A stretch of DNA of 64,000 nucleotides from Aureococcus anophagefferens. Its lineage: Eukaryota; Sar; Pelagophyceae; Pelagomonadales; Pelagomonadaceae. Position numbers and translations under genes: made by a program. The notes below the pieces were generated by a model. That model was not told the DNA's origin, made no database searches, and saw nothing but the letters and a program-made list of their open reading frames with translations. Within the stretch, counting starts at the first letter, position 1. The number at the start of each line of letters is the position of its first letter. Below are positions 17,360-26,545 of the stretch, piece after piece. Where the stretch lies: positions 1,273,168 through 1,337,167 of the forward strand of contig NW_008705568.1 of NCBI RefSeq assembly GCF_000186865.1, in the 5' to 3' direction.

Positions 17360-20191
17360 ATGGGCAAAGGCCGCCTCGGCCTGGGCCGCGTCGCGCCCGC
17401 GCCGGCCTCGGTCTGCTACGCGCTGCCGTGCGCCGGCGGCGACGGCGAGCTCGGCGGCAAGGGCGCGCAGCTCAACCTCCTCTTCAAATCCTTCGGCGCC
17501 GGCAACCGGCGCCTCGGCGTGCCCGACGCCATCGTCGTGCCCGCGCGCTGCTACCGGGCCGTCGTCGCGTCGCCGGCCATCGCGGCGCTCCTGCGAACCG
17601 CCGCCGCCGCCGACGATCCGGCGGAAAGCGAGGCGGCGCTCGCGCGCGCGCGCGCGGCCGTCGAGCGGTGCGACCTGCCCGACGGGCTGCGAAGGGAAAT
17701 CGCGGCCTTCGCGGCGCGCCACGGGTCGCGCGGCGTCGCCTGCCGGTCGTCGGCGTCCTGCGAGGACGCCCTCGACGCGTCCTACGCGGGCCAGTTCGAG
17801 ACGGTGCTGAACTGCGCGTCCGCGGCGGCCTGCGAGGACGGCGTCCGAAAAGTCTGGGCGTCGACGCTGGCCGCGGGCGTCCTGGCCTACGCCGGCGGCG
17901 CGGCGCGGCTCCCCAAGTTCCTCAAGGCCGTCGCCATGGCCGTCGTGCTCCAGCGCCAGGTGCGCTCCGACGCCGCGGGGGTTTTATTTACGGTGAATCC
18001 GCGGAACGGCTGCGAGGCCGAGGCCGTCGTCGAGGCCGTCTTCGGCCAGGGCGAGGGCCTCGTGTCTGGCCTCGTGACGCCCGACTCCTACTGGGTCGAC
18101 ACGCTCGACGCCGGCAAGCCGCGGTTCCTCCGGGAGCGCGTCGCGCGGAAGGAGCAGATGATCGTCGCTTTACCGGGCGGCGGCGTCGAGACCGTGGACG
18201 TGCCGGAGGCGTCCCAGCGCGACCGCGTCCTCCCGCGGCGCGACCTCGCCCTGCTCTGCGGCGCCGGCGCCCAGATCGCCGACGCGCTCGGCCGCGGCGC
18301 GGACGTCGAGTTCGCCGTCGAGGCCTCGAAACGTTTCGGCGGCCGGAAGCTCTGGCTCCTCCAGGCGCGCGCGGTGACGGCGACGATGGACGGCCCGGCG
18401 AGCGTCGGGCCCTGGCGCGGCGCCAACGACGGCACCTGGGAGCGCGACGCCCACGCGACGCGGCCCGTGCCGCCCATGAACGACTTCTTCGGAGACGTTT
18501 TGGCGGACGAGGTCACGCGCGCGCAGACCAAGTACGGCCTGGGCCTCGCGAAGCTGCGCTGCGACCTCGTCAACGGCATTCCCTACCTCCAGCCCGTGCC
18601 CCTCGGCGCGCCGGACCCGCCGCCCGTCGGCCCGCCGCCGCCGGGCCCCGTGCTCGCGGCGCTCTCGCGGCTGCACCCCGCGCTCCGGAGAAACGACCGC
18701 GTCGCGCGGCGGACGCTGAAATGTCGGGGCTGGATGGCCGACATCCGCGCGTGGAAGGACACCGAGCGCGCCGCGCGCGAGGCCGCCGCGCGGGCGCTCG
18801 GCGCCGTCGACCCGAAACAGCTCGGCGACGGCGACCTCGCGGACCACGTCGAAACCGCCGCGGTCGAGATGGCAAAGGCCTGGGCGAGCCACCAGCGCTA
18901 CACGGCGCCCTGCCTCCTCACGACGGCCGCCGTCTTCGCCCGGTGCGACCCCGGCGACGCCGCGGGCCGGCGCGCCTTGCTCGCGGACGTCGCGGCGGCC
19001 GGGAGCAACAGGCGCGACTTCTGGGACCACTCGCCCGATCGCCCGCTCTACGAGGCCTTTTCCGCCTGCCCCGAGGCGCTCAAGGCCCTCGGCTGGGCCC
19101 GCAAGGTCGTGCGGTCGAAGAGCGACAGCGCCGCGGCGATCTACCTCGGCGAGGTCGTCGACGCGGCGTCGCCCGTGCGAGAGGCCGCGGCGGACTACCT
19201 CGCCGCGGTGAGCGACCGCGTCGTCGGCGCCTACGACGTCGCGGCGCCGGCGCTCCGCGAGTCGCCCGCGGCGCTCTTCGATTTATTTCACGCGGCCGCG
19301 ACGACGCCCCCGCCGGAAGTCGCGACGGCGGCGGCGACGGCGGCCGCGGACGCGGCCGTGGCGGCGCGCGCGAAGCCGGAGCATCGCAAACTCGTCGGCG
19401 AGCTCCTCGCCGACTGCCGCGAGGCCTACCGCGTCCGCGACGAGCGGGCCCTGTTCAACGACGCCTGGCTCAACGGCGTCGGCCGGCGCGCGCTCCTCGA
19501 GGTCGGCGCGCGGCGCTTCGTCGACGCGGCGCGCGGCGCGTGGCTCTCGGCCGCCGAGGCCGGCGAGCTGCTGAGGCACCGGAGTCGGCCGCGGTCGCGG
19601 CCGGAGAAGCTCCTCCACTGGGAGCACCGCTGCAAGGGCCGCGCGGACCGCGCCCGGGCCTTCAACCAGATGCTCGACAGCCCCGCGGTCATCAACGGGC
19701 CGCGCCACCCGCCGCCCCAGCTCGGGAAATGGTTCCCCAAGGGCGGCTGCGGCGAGCTCACGGACGCGTTCCTCGCGGTCATCAACGTCGCGCTCATGGG
19801 CTCGGACTGCGAGGACGAGTTCGCGGCGGGGAACCTGGCGCCGGGCGCGGCCGTGCTCCGGGGCATGCCCGCGTCTTCCGGCGCCGAGGGCGCGCTGCGG
19901 GCGCGGGTGCGGGTGGTGGACGAGGCCACGTTCCCCGAGCTGCGGCGGGGCGAGGTCGCCGTGCTCAACTTCACGAACTCGTCGTTCAACGCCTACCTGA
20001 ACCGCTGCGGCGCCGTCGTCACGAACACGGGCGGCGCGCTGAGCCACGCGGCCATCTGCGCGCGCGAGGCGGCGATCCCCGCGGTCTGCGGCTGCGCGCA
20101 CGCGACGGACGTGCTCGCGACGGGCGACGTCGTCGAGGTTGACGGCGCCCAGGGCACCGTGACCATCCTAAAACGCGCGGCGGACGCGTAA
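17360..20191 (+). CDS. PEP synthase / rifampicin-phosphotransferase-like enzyme
   Basis: 943 residues, single exon. The first ATG of the frame is at 17360 (the open frame upstream lacks one). The N-terminal PPDK-type ATP-grasp domain (about 10-350) shows GGKGAQLNLL, CRSSASCED, EAVFGQGEGLVSG and LWLLQARAV. A long middle region is divergent. The C-terminal phosphohistidine swivel domain has TNTGGALSHAAICARE with catalytic His896. This order (ATP-grasp, linker, His domain at the C-terminus, no separate PEP/pyruvate barrel) is that of rifampicin phosphotransferase-like proteins rather than full PEP synthase. The natural substrate is unknown. An origin by transfer from bacteria is plausible because the family is mainly bacterial. 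Confidence 0.82.
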   Translation: MGKGRLGLGRVAPAPASVCYALPCAGGDGELGGKGAQLNLLFKSFGAGNRRLGVPDAIVVPARCYRAVVASPAIAALLRTAAAADDPAESEAALARARAAVERCDLPDGLRREIAAFAARHGSRGVACRSSASCEDALDASYAGQFETVLNCASAAACEDGVRKVWASTLAAGVLAYAGGAARLPKFLKAVAMAVVLQRQVRSDAAGVLFTVNPRNGCEAEAVVEAVFGQGEGLVSGLVTPDSYWVDTLDAGKPRFLRERVARKEQMIVALPGGGVETVDVPEASQRDRVLPRRDLALLCGAGAQIADALGRGADVEFAVEASKRFGGRKLWLLQARAVTATMDGPASVGPWRGANDGTWERDAHATRPVPPMNDFFGDVLADEVTRAQTKYGLGLAKLRCDLVNGIPYLQPVPLGAPDPPPVGPPPPGPVLAALSRLHPALRRNDRVARRTLKCRGWMADIRAWKDTERAAREAAARALGAVDPKQLGDGDLADHVETAAVEMAKAWASHQRYTAPCLLTTAAVFARCDPGDAAGRRALLADVAAAGSNRRDFWDHSPDRPLYEAFSACPEALKALGWARKVVRSKSDSAAAIYLGEVVDAASPVREAAADYLAAVSDRVVGAYDVAAPALRESPAALFDLFHAAATTPPPEVATAAATAAADAAVAARAKPEHRKLVGELLADCREAYRVRDERALFNDAWLNGVGRRALLEVGARRFVDAARGAWLSAAEAGELLRHRSRPRSRPEKLLHWEHRCKGRADRARAFNQMLDSPAVINGPRHPPPQLGKWFPKGGCGELTDAFLAVINVALMGSDCEDEFAAGNLAPGAAVLRGMPASSGAEGALRARVRVVDEATFPELRRGEVAVLNFTNSSFNAYLNRCGAVVTNTGGALSHAAICAREAAIPAVCGCAHATDVLATGDVVEVDGAQGTVTILKRAADA

Positions 20192-20199
20192 GGATGTTT

Positions 20200-21415
20200 C
20201 TAGGGCTTAATGACCCCGCGGTGGGGCACCTCGCGCCACCACGTCCCCGGCGCGTTGGGGTCCGGCGCGACGCGCGCGTGCTCCGACGGCCAGGCGGCCA
20301 GCAGGCCCCGGAGCGCCGCGTTCGGCGCCTCGAAGAAGGCCTCGAGCTCGGCCTCGAGCGCCGGCGACAGGGGCGGCGTCCGGTAGGCCGCCTCGTTCGC
20401 GTGGAGCCGGCGCCGGCCCGCGCGGCCCGGGAAGAGCCGGAGTAGCAGCTCCGGGTCGCGCCAGTAGGACTCGCTCTCCAGCACCGCGACGTCGTCGGCG
20501 TCGTAGTGCGCGAGCCAGTTTTTGAGGAGCGCGTAGTAGAGCGTCGTCGCCAGGAAGGGGACGTGCACGGGGCAGGAAGGGGACGTGCCGCCGCCGCGGT
20601 CCACCGAGCCGGGCCCCGTGACGGCCGCGCACGACGCGGGCCGCTCGGCCGCGATCCAGGGCCCGAGGCCCCGGCAGAGGGCCGCGTAGGCCGCGTGCGT
20701 CGGCGCGGGCCCGAGGAGCGCCGCCAGGAGCCGCGCCGCCGCGGGCGTTTTCAAATAGTCGAGCTCGACGCGCACCTGTGTGGAATTCAAATCTTCAACT
20801 CGACTTCAATGTGAGCGTACGCGACCGTTTTGACACAAGCGCTTCGGCTGTGCTTCGAGAACTCGACGAGAGCAATCGATTCGTCCAAAAATCAGCCGAA
20901 TCGACTTCGATTTGACCGAGAAAGAGAATTCTGAAGTTTGGTCAGGACCACCCAAACCAGTGGTTGAATTCCACACAGACGCGCACGTGCGCGTCCACCG
21001 CGGCGCCGAGGCGCGCGCCGATGCGCTGGTCGGCCTTCCAGTAGTTGTGCAGGGACCGGATGCGCTTCGCGGGGCGGCGCAGGAAGAAGATGGACACGGC
21101 CTTGGGCGCCGCGGCGCGCGCGGCGGCCGCGGCGTCGACGAGGTACGCCCACGCGTAGTTCGGGGTCGCGTCGACGCTGGCACCGCTTTCGGGGAAGGAC
21201 CGCCGGTAGCAGCCGGCGACGTCGCGCTGGTAGAGGCAGCCCGGCTCCTTCGTCGCGCCCTCGACGAAGGGCGCCGCGTCGAGGAGGGCGAGGTAGGCCT
21301 CGGACGTGCCGCCCTTGTCGATGCCCGGGATGAAGAGCGACGGCGTCTGCGACGCGTTCAGGGCCAGGGGCGCGCCGAGTGCCATAGCGACGAGCGGGAG
21401 GAGGCGGAGGAGCAT
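20200..21415 (-). CDS. secreted/Golgi sulfotransferase, split by an introner
   Basis: Exons complement(join(20200..20775,20987..21415)), 334 residues. The N-terminus MLLRLLPLVAMALGAPLAL is a signal peptide or anchor. FIPGIDKGGTSEAYLAL corresponds to the 5'-phosphosulfate loop (PKxGTT-like) that binds PAPS, and SIFFLRRPAKRIRSLHNYW to the 3'-phosphate-binding RxxxxRxxSxY/H region. DATPNYAW is a further family block. It should transfer sulfate to a carbohydrate acceptor. The introner is inserted between VDAH and VRVELDYL, antisense to the gene. The stop lies 8 bp from the stop of the convergent PEP-synthase-like gene. Confidence 0.8.
20776..20978 (+). mobile_element. introner element 4, CTGTG subfamily, antisense to host gene
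   Basis: 203 bp, ends CTGTGTGGAA / TTCCACACAG, flanked by ACGCGCAC (20768-20775 and 20979-20986, exact). The host gene is on the minus strand, so its intron is 20986 down to 20776, with GT from the duplication (GTGCGCGT in sense) and CACAG from the element's other end. The core points against transcription. The frame is restored as VDAH-VRVELD. Confidence 0.93.
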
Positions 21416-21563
21416 TGTTGTGTTTGGGAAGGCTGCCCTCCCGACACATGCTGAGCAAAAGTTGCGAAACCCGAAAAGTTGTTGTTTGAGTACAAGAGCC
21501 GCAGCAGTATCGCCCCGCGGAGCGCCGATTTACGACATGGGGCTGCTTCCCTAACCGGCGCCG

Positions 21564-23081
21564 ATGCAGAAGTATTGTTTGGGGCACAGCTCGTCGGACC
21601 CCTTCGTGGGCCCGACCGTCGGCGGGCGGCGCCTGAGCATGGCGCGCCTCGGCCAGCAGATCGTCGACGAGCCCATCCCCCTCGCGGGCCCGCCGAAGCC
21701 CTGCCGGCGGCGCCACTTCGCCGAGGCCGAGCGGCGGCTCCAGGACCTGAGCCAGAGCCCGCAGAACCGGCGCGGCGTGCGGAGCATCCCCGCGCCCTAC
21801 GGGACGAACCCGTCGCCCCTCGAGAGCGCCGAGGACGCGCGGGACCGTTTGCGCCTGAAGCCGCCGCGCGCCGTCGAGCCGATGCAGCGCGAGTCCGCGG
21901 CGGTCGAGGCGCGGCGCGTGCGCAAGGCCGTCGACGGCATCGCCAAGTGGCAGCAGGTCGGCTACGACCTCGTGAACCCGAGCGGCGAGCGCTACCGCGA
22001 CGCGGTCAACCGACGGCCGCCGAGCGACGAGAAGACGGCGATCCACCGCTTCAAGATGGAGTGCTTCGGCGGCGGCGCCGGCGCGTCCATGGGTTTGCTG
22101 CGCCAGATCTTCAAGCGCTTCGACGCCAACGGCGACGGCAGCCTGAGCCGCGACGAGCTAAGATTAGCCCTCGAAGGCCGGAACCGGGACGTGACGCGCT
22201 TCGAGGACTTTTGGGCCGCGCTGGACCGGGACCACGACGGCCGCGTGACGCTGCTGGAATTGGCACGGGCCATCGCCGACGACCGCGAGGACTGCGCGCC
22301 CCTCGTCGCGGACACGTCGGCCGCGCCCGCGGGCGAGACGTCCCCCGTGGAGCGCGACCGGCGGCGCCGCGACGGCGGCGCCATCGCCGAGTGGCAGCAG
22401 GTCGGCTACGACATCGTCGTGCCCTCGGCGCTCGTCGACGCGCCGGCGGCGCCGCCGAGCCGGAAGAGCGAACCCGGCGGCTCGGCCGTCGAGAAACTAC
22501 GGAAGGCGATCAACGTCGCCTGCCACGGCGCGGGCGCGGGCGCGTCGCTCGGCCTTTTGCGGTCCATCTTCCGGCGCTTCGACGCGTCGGGCGACGGCGT
22601 CATCCAGCGGGACGAGCTCCGGAAGGGCCTCTCGATCGCCGGCGTCGACTTCTCCCAGGGCGCCTACGACGAGGTCATGGCCGAGATGGACATCGACCAC
22701 GATGGGGCGGTTTCTTTGCCCGAGTTCGCGCACGCGATCTGCGGGGGCATGGACTTTGGCGACAGCGAGCACGCGTACTACCGCGAACAGCGGCGGCCGC
22801 CGAAGTCGCTGGACGCGCTCCGGGACGACTTCGTCGCCGTGCCCGTGTCCGTGCTCGCGGACGTGTTCCACGCGCTCGGCCGCGCGGGCCACGGCAGGGC
22901 CGTGCCCGTCGATTTGCTGGCCGCGGAGCTCGGGCGGAAGGCGCTCGTCGACGTCACGGCCGCGGATTTGGCGGCCCTCGCGCCGGGCGGGACCCTCGCC
23001 ATGGACGCGCTCTACGCGGCCCTCTTCGGCGACGGCGAGGTCGGGCACCGGGCGACGCCCGAGCCGTCGCCCTACTGGTAA
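21564..23081 (+). CDS. EF-hand calcium-binding protein with duplicated module
   Basis: 505 residues. Four canonical EF loops: DANGDGSLSRDE (187-198), DRDHDGRVTLLE (221-232), DASGDGVIQRDE (340-351) and DIDHDGAVSLPE (376-387), each with acidic residues at positions 1, 3, 5 and 12. The protein contains an internal duplication. The block IAKWQQVGYDLV (126-137), a linker, then a GAGAS(M/L)GLLRxIFxRFDA segment and an EF pair is repeated as IAEWQQVGYDIV (274-285) and onward. The C-terminal 100 residues look like a degenerate EF pair. A Ca2+-sensor role is likely; the target is unknown. The arrangement is similar to flagella-associated EF-hand proteins, which is only a suggestion. Confidence 0.82.
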   Translation: MQKYCLGHSSSDPFVGPTVGGRRLSMARLGQQIVDEPIPLAGPPKPCRRRHFAEAERRLQDLSQSPQNRRGVRSIPAPYGTNPSPLESAEDARDRLRLKPPRAVEPMQRESAAVEARRVRKAVDGIAKWQQVGYDLVNPSGERYRDAVNRRPPSDEKTAIHRFKMECFGGGAGASMGLLRQIFKRFDANGDGSLSRDELRLALEGRNRDVTRFEDFWAALDRDHDGRVTLLELARAIADDREDCAPLVADTSAAPAGETSPVERDRRRRDGGAIAEWQQVGYDIVVPSALVDAPAAPPSRKSEPGGSAVEKLRKAINVACHGAGAGASLGLLRSIFRRFDASGDGVIQRDELRKGLSIAGVDFSQGAYDEVMAEMDIDHDGAVSLPEFAHAICGGMDFGDSEHAYYREQRRPPKSLDALRDDFVAVPVSVLADVFHALGRAGHGRAVPVDLLAAELGRKALVDVTAADLAALAPGGTLAMDALYAALFGDGEVGHRATPEPSPYW

Positions 23082-23217
23082 GGTCACAAGTTGTAGTGCA
23101 ACTTGACCGTTTGAACCGCACTCAAGCTTGGGCTCGAGCAACTGGCGCTCGCAGTGCACCGGAGCTCCACAGCTCGCGCGCGAAGGACGACATCTCGAAC
23201 ACGAGCTGCACCGGTAC

Positions 23218-24336
23218 ATGCTTCGTAGGACAAAAAAACCTGCCAGTCGATTCGGACCCCTCCATGATGACCGCCGGGATGCAAAGGAAGCGGCCATAGA
23301 TGCGCTGCTTGCGACCAGGAGGGATGAGGAGGTGCCCAAGGTGCTCGTCATCGGCGGCACGCAATTCATGGGCGTGCACACCGTCGAGTTGCTTTGCAAG
23401 AAGGGCTACGCCGTAACCGTCTTGAATCGCGGCGTGACGCCGTCGCCCTTCGGCGATGACGTCACGCACATCCGGCTCGACCGCTTCGCCCAACCCAACT
23501 TGCTGATGAAGGTCGTTCAGGAGGGATGTTGGGAGGCCATCGTCGACTTCGTCGCGTTTTCCGCCGACGACGTGGCCGACGTCGCGGCTGCCGCGCTCGA
23601 GTCGCGGTGGGACCCGTCGCCGTATTACGTCTACATCTCGTCGGACTCGGTCTACATGGCCTGCGAGCGACACCGCATCGACGCCGCGCGCGCCGCGGGC
23701 CGCGGCCTCGACGAATCCGACGCGGTCCGCGAGACGAGCCGCGCGGGCATCGCCGCGTGCAAGAAGCGCGACGGGTACCAGTACCGCTACGGCTCGGGCA
23801 AGCTCGCGGGCGAGGAGGAGCTCGCGAACTGGGCGACGCGAGGGCTCGAGTGCACGGCGCTCCGGCTCCCGGACGTCATCGGCCCGCGCGACAACCTCGG
23901 CGGCTTTTTGGACCTCGCCAACAAGGTGTCGCGCGCGTCCGTCGGCTGCCGCGTCGGCGGCGTCCGCGACGGCGCGGCGCATCGCGCGTCCATCGCGTTC
24001 GCGCCGGACGTCGCCTTGGCGATCATGCTGCTGATCAGGGGCGAAACGAAACCGCCGGTCCTGCACGTGGCCTGCGCGGAGACGCCGTCTTTCGCGGAGC
24101 TCGTCGAGCTCATCGCCGAGGCGCGGGGCCTCGACCGGCCGCCGAAGCTCGACCCCGGCCGCCGCGCGGAGCTGCTCTCCGTCGACGTCGGGCCCATCAG
24201 CGTGGCGCGCGCGCTCGAGGCCCTGCCGGCCTGGTGTCCGACGCCGCTGGCGGACGCCGTCCAGGCGACCTTCGACTGGTACACCGTAGACGCGAACGCG
24301 GCCTACACGCGGCGCCTCGCGGAGGACTCGGACTAG
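23218..24336 (+). CDS. NAD-dependent epimerase/dehydratase (extended SDR)
   Basis: 372 residues from the first ATG of the frame (23218). The NAD-binding loop VLVIGGTQFMGVHTVELL (GGTxFxG, as in the mRNA-binding/CSP41-like and NAD-epimerase groups) starts near residue 42. The active-site region has ISSDSVY and YGSGK in place of the usual YxxxK spacing. The C-terminal part binds substrate (LRLPDVIGPRDN is a conserved P-G-xxD block). Likely acts on nucleotide-sugar or a related carbonyl substrate in the cytosol or plastid. The first 40 residues are basic and not conserved-looking, so the start or a small upstream exon is uncertain. Confidence 0.75.
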   Translation: MLRRTKKPASRFGPLHDDRRDAKEAAIDALLATRRDEEVPKVLVIGGTQFMGVHTVELLCKKGYAVTVLNRGVTPSPFGDDVTHIRLDRFAQPNLLMKVVQEGCWEAIVDFVAFSADDVADVAAAALESRWDPSPYYVYISSDSVYMACERHRIDAARAAGRGLDESDAVRETSRAGIAACKKRDGYQYRYGSGKLAGEEELANWATRGLECTALRLPDVIGPRDNLGGFLDLANKVSRASVGCRVGGVRDGAAHRASIAFAPDVALAIMLLIRGETKPPVLHVACAETPSFAELVELIAEARGLDRPPKLDPGRRAELLSVDVGPISVARALEALPAWCPTPLADAVQATFDWYTVDANAAYTRRLAEDSD

Positions 24337-24373
24337 CCGCTCCGCGTCCGTTCTAACACGCCCAGTTTGCGCT

Positions 24374-25288
24374 TCAGTTCAGGTTATAGCGCCGCGCGGC
24401 CGTGGCGATGAAGAGGTCCTTGGGCGCCGTCGTCTTGGACTCGTCGTGGAAGAGGCCCTGGAGCGCCGCGGACGCGTGGTCCTGCGTCGTCCGCTCGCGC
24501 GCCTGCTTGGCGACGTCCGCCGCGGCGGACATGCCGATGGACGCCTGCTTCTTCGGCGGCGGCTTCGGCGCCGGCGCCCTGGGCTTCGCGGCGGCGCGGC
24601 CGTCGCCGTCGCCGGCGTCGCCGCCGGCCGCGGCCCGCTCCGCGCGCTTCCGCTTCTTGTCGTCCTTCTTGCGCCGCTTCTCCTCGGCGCGCCGCGCGAG
24701 CATGGCGTCCGCGAGGCTCTTGAGCTCATCGTCGGCGGGGCAGACGCGGACGAGGTCCGCCGCCGTGAAGGGCCCGTACTCGGCCTGGAGCGCGGCCACG
24801 CCCATCTCGGTGACGCACTTCTCCCCTAAGATCCACCCCGACGTGCGGCTGACGACGAAGGGCTTCGACCCGTCCAGGGGCTCGCCGCCCACCGGGCAGG
24901 CGCAGAGCGCGGCGCCCTCCCCGTTGAGGTACGCCGACTCCGTCACGGGCGCGAACTTGCAGTCGACGAGGTCCCGCAAACCCCGCACGTAGGAGAACCG
25001 CTCCGGGACGGCCTTCGCCGACAGCGCCTCCAAGAGCGGCAGCTTGTTGAACAGGTTCCCGAGCTCGTCGGCGACGACGGGCGCCGCGAGCGTCTGCGAC
25101 GTGAGCGCGCAGGACCGGACCTGGATGGCCTTCCGCCGCACGCGGAAGTCGCCCTTCTCCTCGTCGCCGCCCGTGCAGCCGGCGCCGTGGTTCTGGCCCC
25201 CGGCCCAGCCCTTGGCCTTGTGCGACGACCCGTAGGTGCCCCGCATGAATTCCCGCTGCGTCGCGATGCAGCCCCCATCACCACCCAT
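24374..25288 (-). CDS. RTF2: replication termination factor 2 homologue (RTF2)
   Basis: 304 residues from the ATG at 25288. The start MGGDGGCIATQREFM matches the invariant MGxDGGxIxxRxxL N-terminus of Rtf2, which is why the longer upstream frame is rejected. Cys/His positions typical of the C2HC2 RING-like Rtf2 domain follow (SCALTSQTLAAPVVADELGNLFNK, LCACPVGGEPLDG, FVVSRTSGWILGEKCV). The C-terminus is basic with coiled-coil character, then Pro-rich. Rtf2 acts at stalled replication forks and has been linked to splicing in fission yeast and plants. It diverges from the UPF0301 gene across a GGC-rich repeat. Confidence 0.85.
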   Translation of the reverse strand: MGGDGGCIATQREFMRGTYGSSHKAKGWAGGQNHGAGCTGGDEEKGDFRVRRKAIQVRSCALTSQTLAAPVVADELGNLFNKLPLLEALSAKAVPERFSYVRGLRDLVDCKFAPVTESAYLNGEGAALCACPVGGEPLDGSKPFVVSRTSGWILGEKCVTEMGVAALQAEYGPFTAADLVRVCPADDELKSLADAMLARRAEEKRRKKDDKKRKRAERAAAGGDAGDGDGRAAAKPRAPAPKPPPKKQASIGMSAAADVAKQARERTTQDHASAALQGLFHDESKTTAPKDLFIATAARRYNLN

Positions 25289-25299
25289 GGTCGAGGTTT

Positions 25300-25530
25300 T
25301 TTGGCGGCTTCTTGTCGGTCTCGGGGGCGCGGGTTGGCGCGCGGGCGCGGGGCGCGGCGGTGGGCGCGGGCCTCTGTGGCGGGCGCGGGCCTCGGTGGCG
25401 GCGCGGGCGCGGGCGCGGGCCTCGGTGGCGCGCGGGCGCGGGCGCGGCGGGGCCTCGGCGGCGGCGCGGGCCTCGGTGGCGGGCGCGGGCGCGGCGGAGA
25501 GCGCTGCGGCGCGTCGCGACGCGGCGAAGG
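25300..25530. repeat. GGC/GCGGGC low-complexity block in a divergent promoter
   Basis: Irregular iterations of GGGCGCGGGC and CTCGGTGGCG between the RTF2 start (25288) and the UPF0301 start (25614). All frames on both strands are nearly free of stops, which produces long but meaningless open frames rich in Arg, Ala and Gly. Confidence 0.6.
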
Positions 25531-25613
25531 CGGCGTCGACGGCGGTGTTGGAGCGGCTGTGCGACACGCTCTCTCCGATGGTTCACCCTCGAAGCGCCAC
25601 CTCAGGAGCGCCC

Positions 25614-26534
25614 ATGGCGCGCCTCTGCGCCTTCGCGCTCTGCGCGCTGTCCTGCGTCGCCTTCCAGGCCACGCCGCGACGATCGCTGCGACGCGCGCGA
25701 CCCCTGCGCGCCGGGGACGACGAGAGCATAGATGACGAAGCGGAGGCCGCTCGCATCGCCGCCTTCCGCGCGCGGCTCGTGAGCGGCGGCCTCGACGCCG
25801 TCGCGTCCGTCGCCGCGGCGCCCGAGGGCGACGAGGGCCCGTCGGAGTGGGCGCGCGCGGCGGCCAAGCCCGCGGCGGGCGTCGTCCTCGTGGGCAGCGA
25901 GAGCTACTTCTTCGCCGACGACCCCGGGCGCGAGGCCAAAGCGTCGCTGGCCCGCGTGGGCCTCCCCGAGGACGCGGCGGACCGCATCCCGCCCGAGCGC
26001 CAGGCGGCGCTGGCGCCCGTCGTGCTCCTCCTCGACGCGTCGAAGCGGTCGGGCTTTACGGGCGTATTGATGGGCCGGCGCAGCGGCTACATGATGGGCG
26101 ACTTCTCGGAGCTCTCCGTGGAGAACTTCCGGCTCCAGCCGCTCTGGATCGGCGGGCCGCACCGCGACGAGGCCGACGGGCGGCGCACGGTCGGCGCGGC
26201 CGGCGACGAGGCGACGACCACGGGCATCGTCGCCGTGCATCCCTACCGCACCGTCGTCGGCGCGGAGCCCCTCAACGACGACGGCCTCTTCGTCGGCGGC
26301 GCCTGGTCCAGCGCGACCATGCTCGCGGGCAAGGGCATGGCGAACCCCTTCCGCTTCCGCCTCTTCGCGCAGGCGACGACGTGGCGGCCGGGCGATCTGG
26401 AGCGCGAGATCAACGCGGGCGCCTGGTCCGTGCTCTCCGTGTCGACGGATCTGCTCCTCAAGGACCGCGACCGCGGCGCCCGGCCGTTGGCGCTCGACAT
26501 CCTCGACGCCGTCGACGCGGGGGCCACAAACTAG
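25614..26534 (+). CDS. plastid-targeted UPF0301/AlgH (YqgE) family protein
   Basis: 306 residues. The N-terminus MARLCAFALCALSCVAFQATPRR has a signal-peptide core followed by a VAFQA cleavage-type motif and an Arg-rich stretch. This is the heterokont bipartite plastid presequence, in which a Phe right after the signal cleavage site is required. The mature part (AKPAAGVVLVGSESYFF, GFTGVLMGRRSGYMMGDF, FVGGAWSSATMLAGKG) follows the UPF0301/DUF179 fold known from bacteria and plastids, whose biochemical role is unresolved. The stop is 11 bp from that of the convergent SET gene. Confidence 0.75.
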   Translation: MARLCAFALCALSCVAFQATPRRSLRRARPLRAGDDESIDDEAEAARIAAFRARLVSGGLDAVASVAAAPEGDEGPSEWARAAAKPAAGVVLVGSESYFFADDPGREAKASLARVGLPEDAADRIPPERQAALAPVVLLLDASKRSGFTGVLMGRRSGYMMGDFSELSVENFRLQPLWIGGPHRDEADGRRTVGAAGDEATTTGIVAVHPYRTVVGAEPLNDDGLFVGGAWSSATMLAGKGMANPFRFRLFAQATTWRPGDLEREINAGAWSVLSVSTDLLLKDRDRGARPLALDILDAVDAGATN

Positions 26535-26545
26535 GAGGCCCCGGT

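Noticed and set aside
25289..25567. 93-residue N-terminal extension of RTF2
   Set aside because: Low-complexity Arg/Ala/Pro from the promoter repeat; RTF2 proteins begin at MGxDGG.
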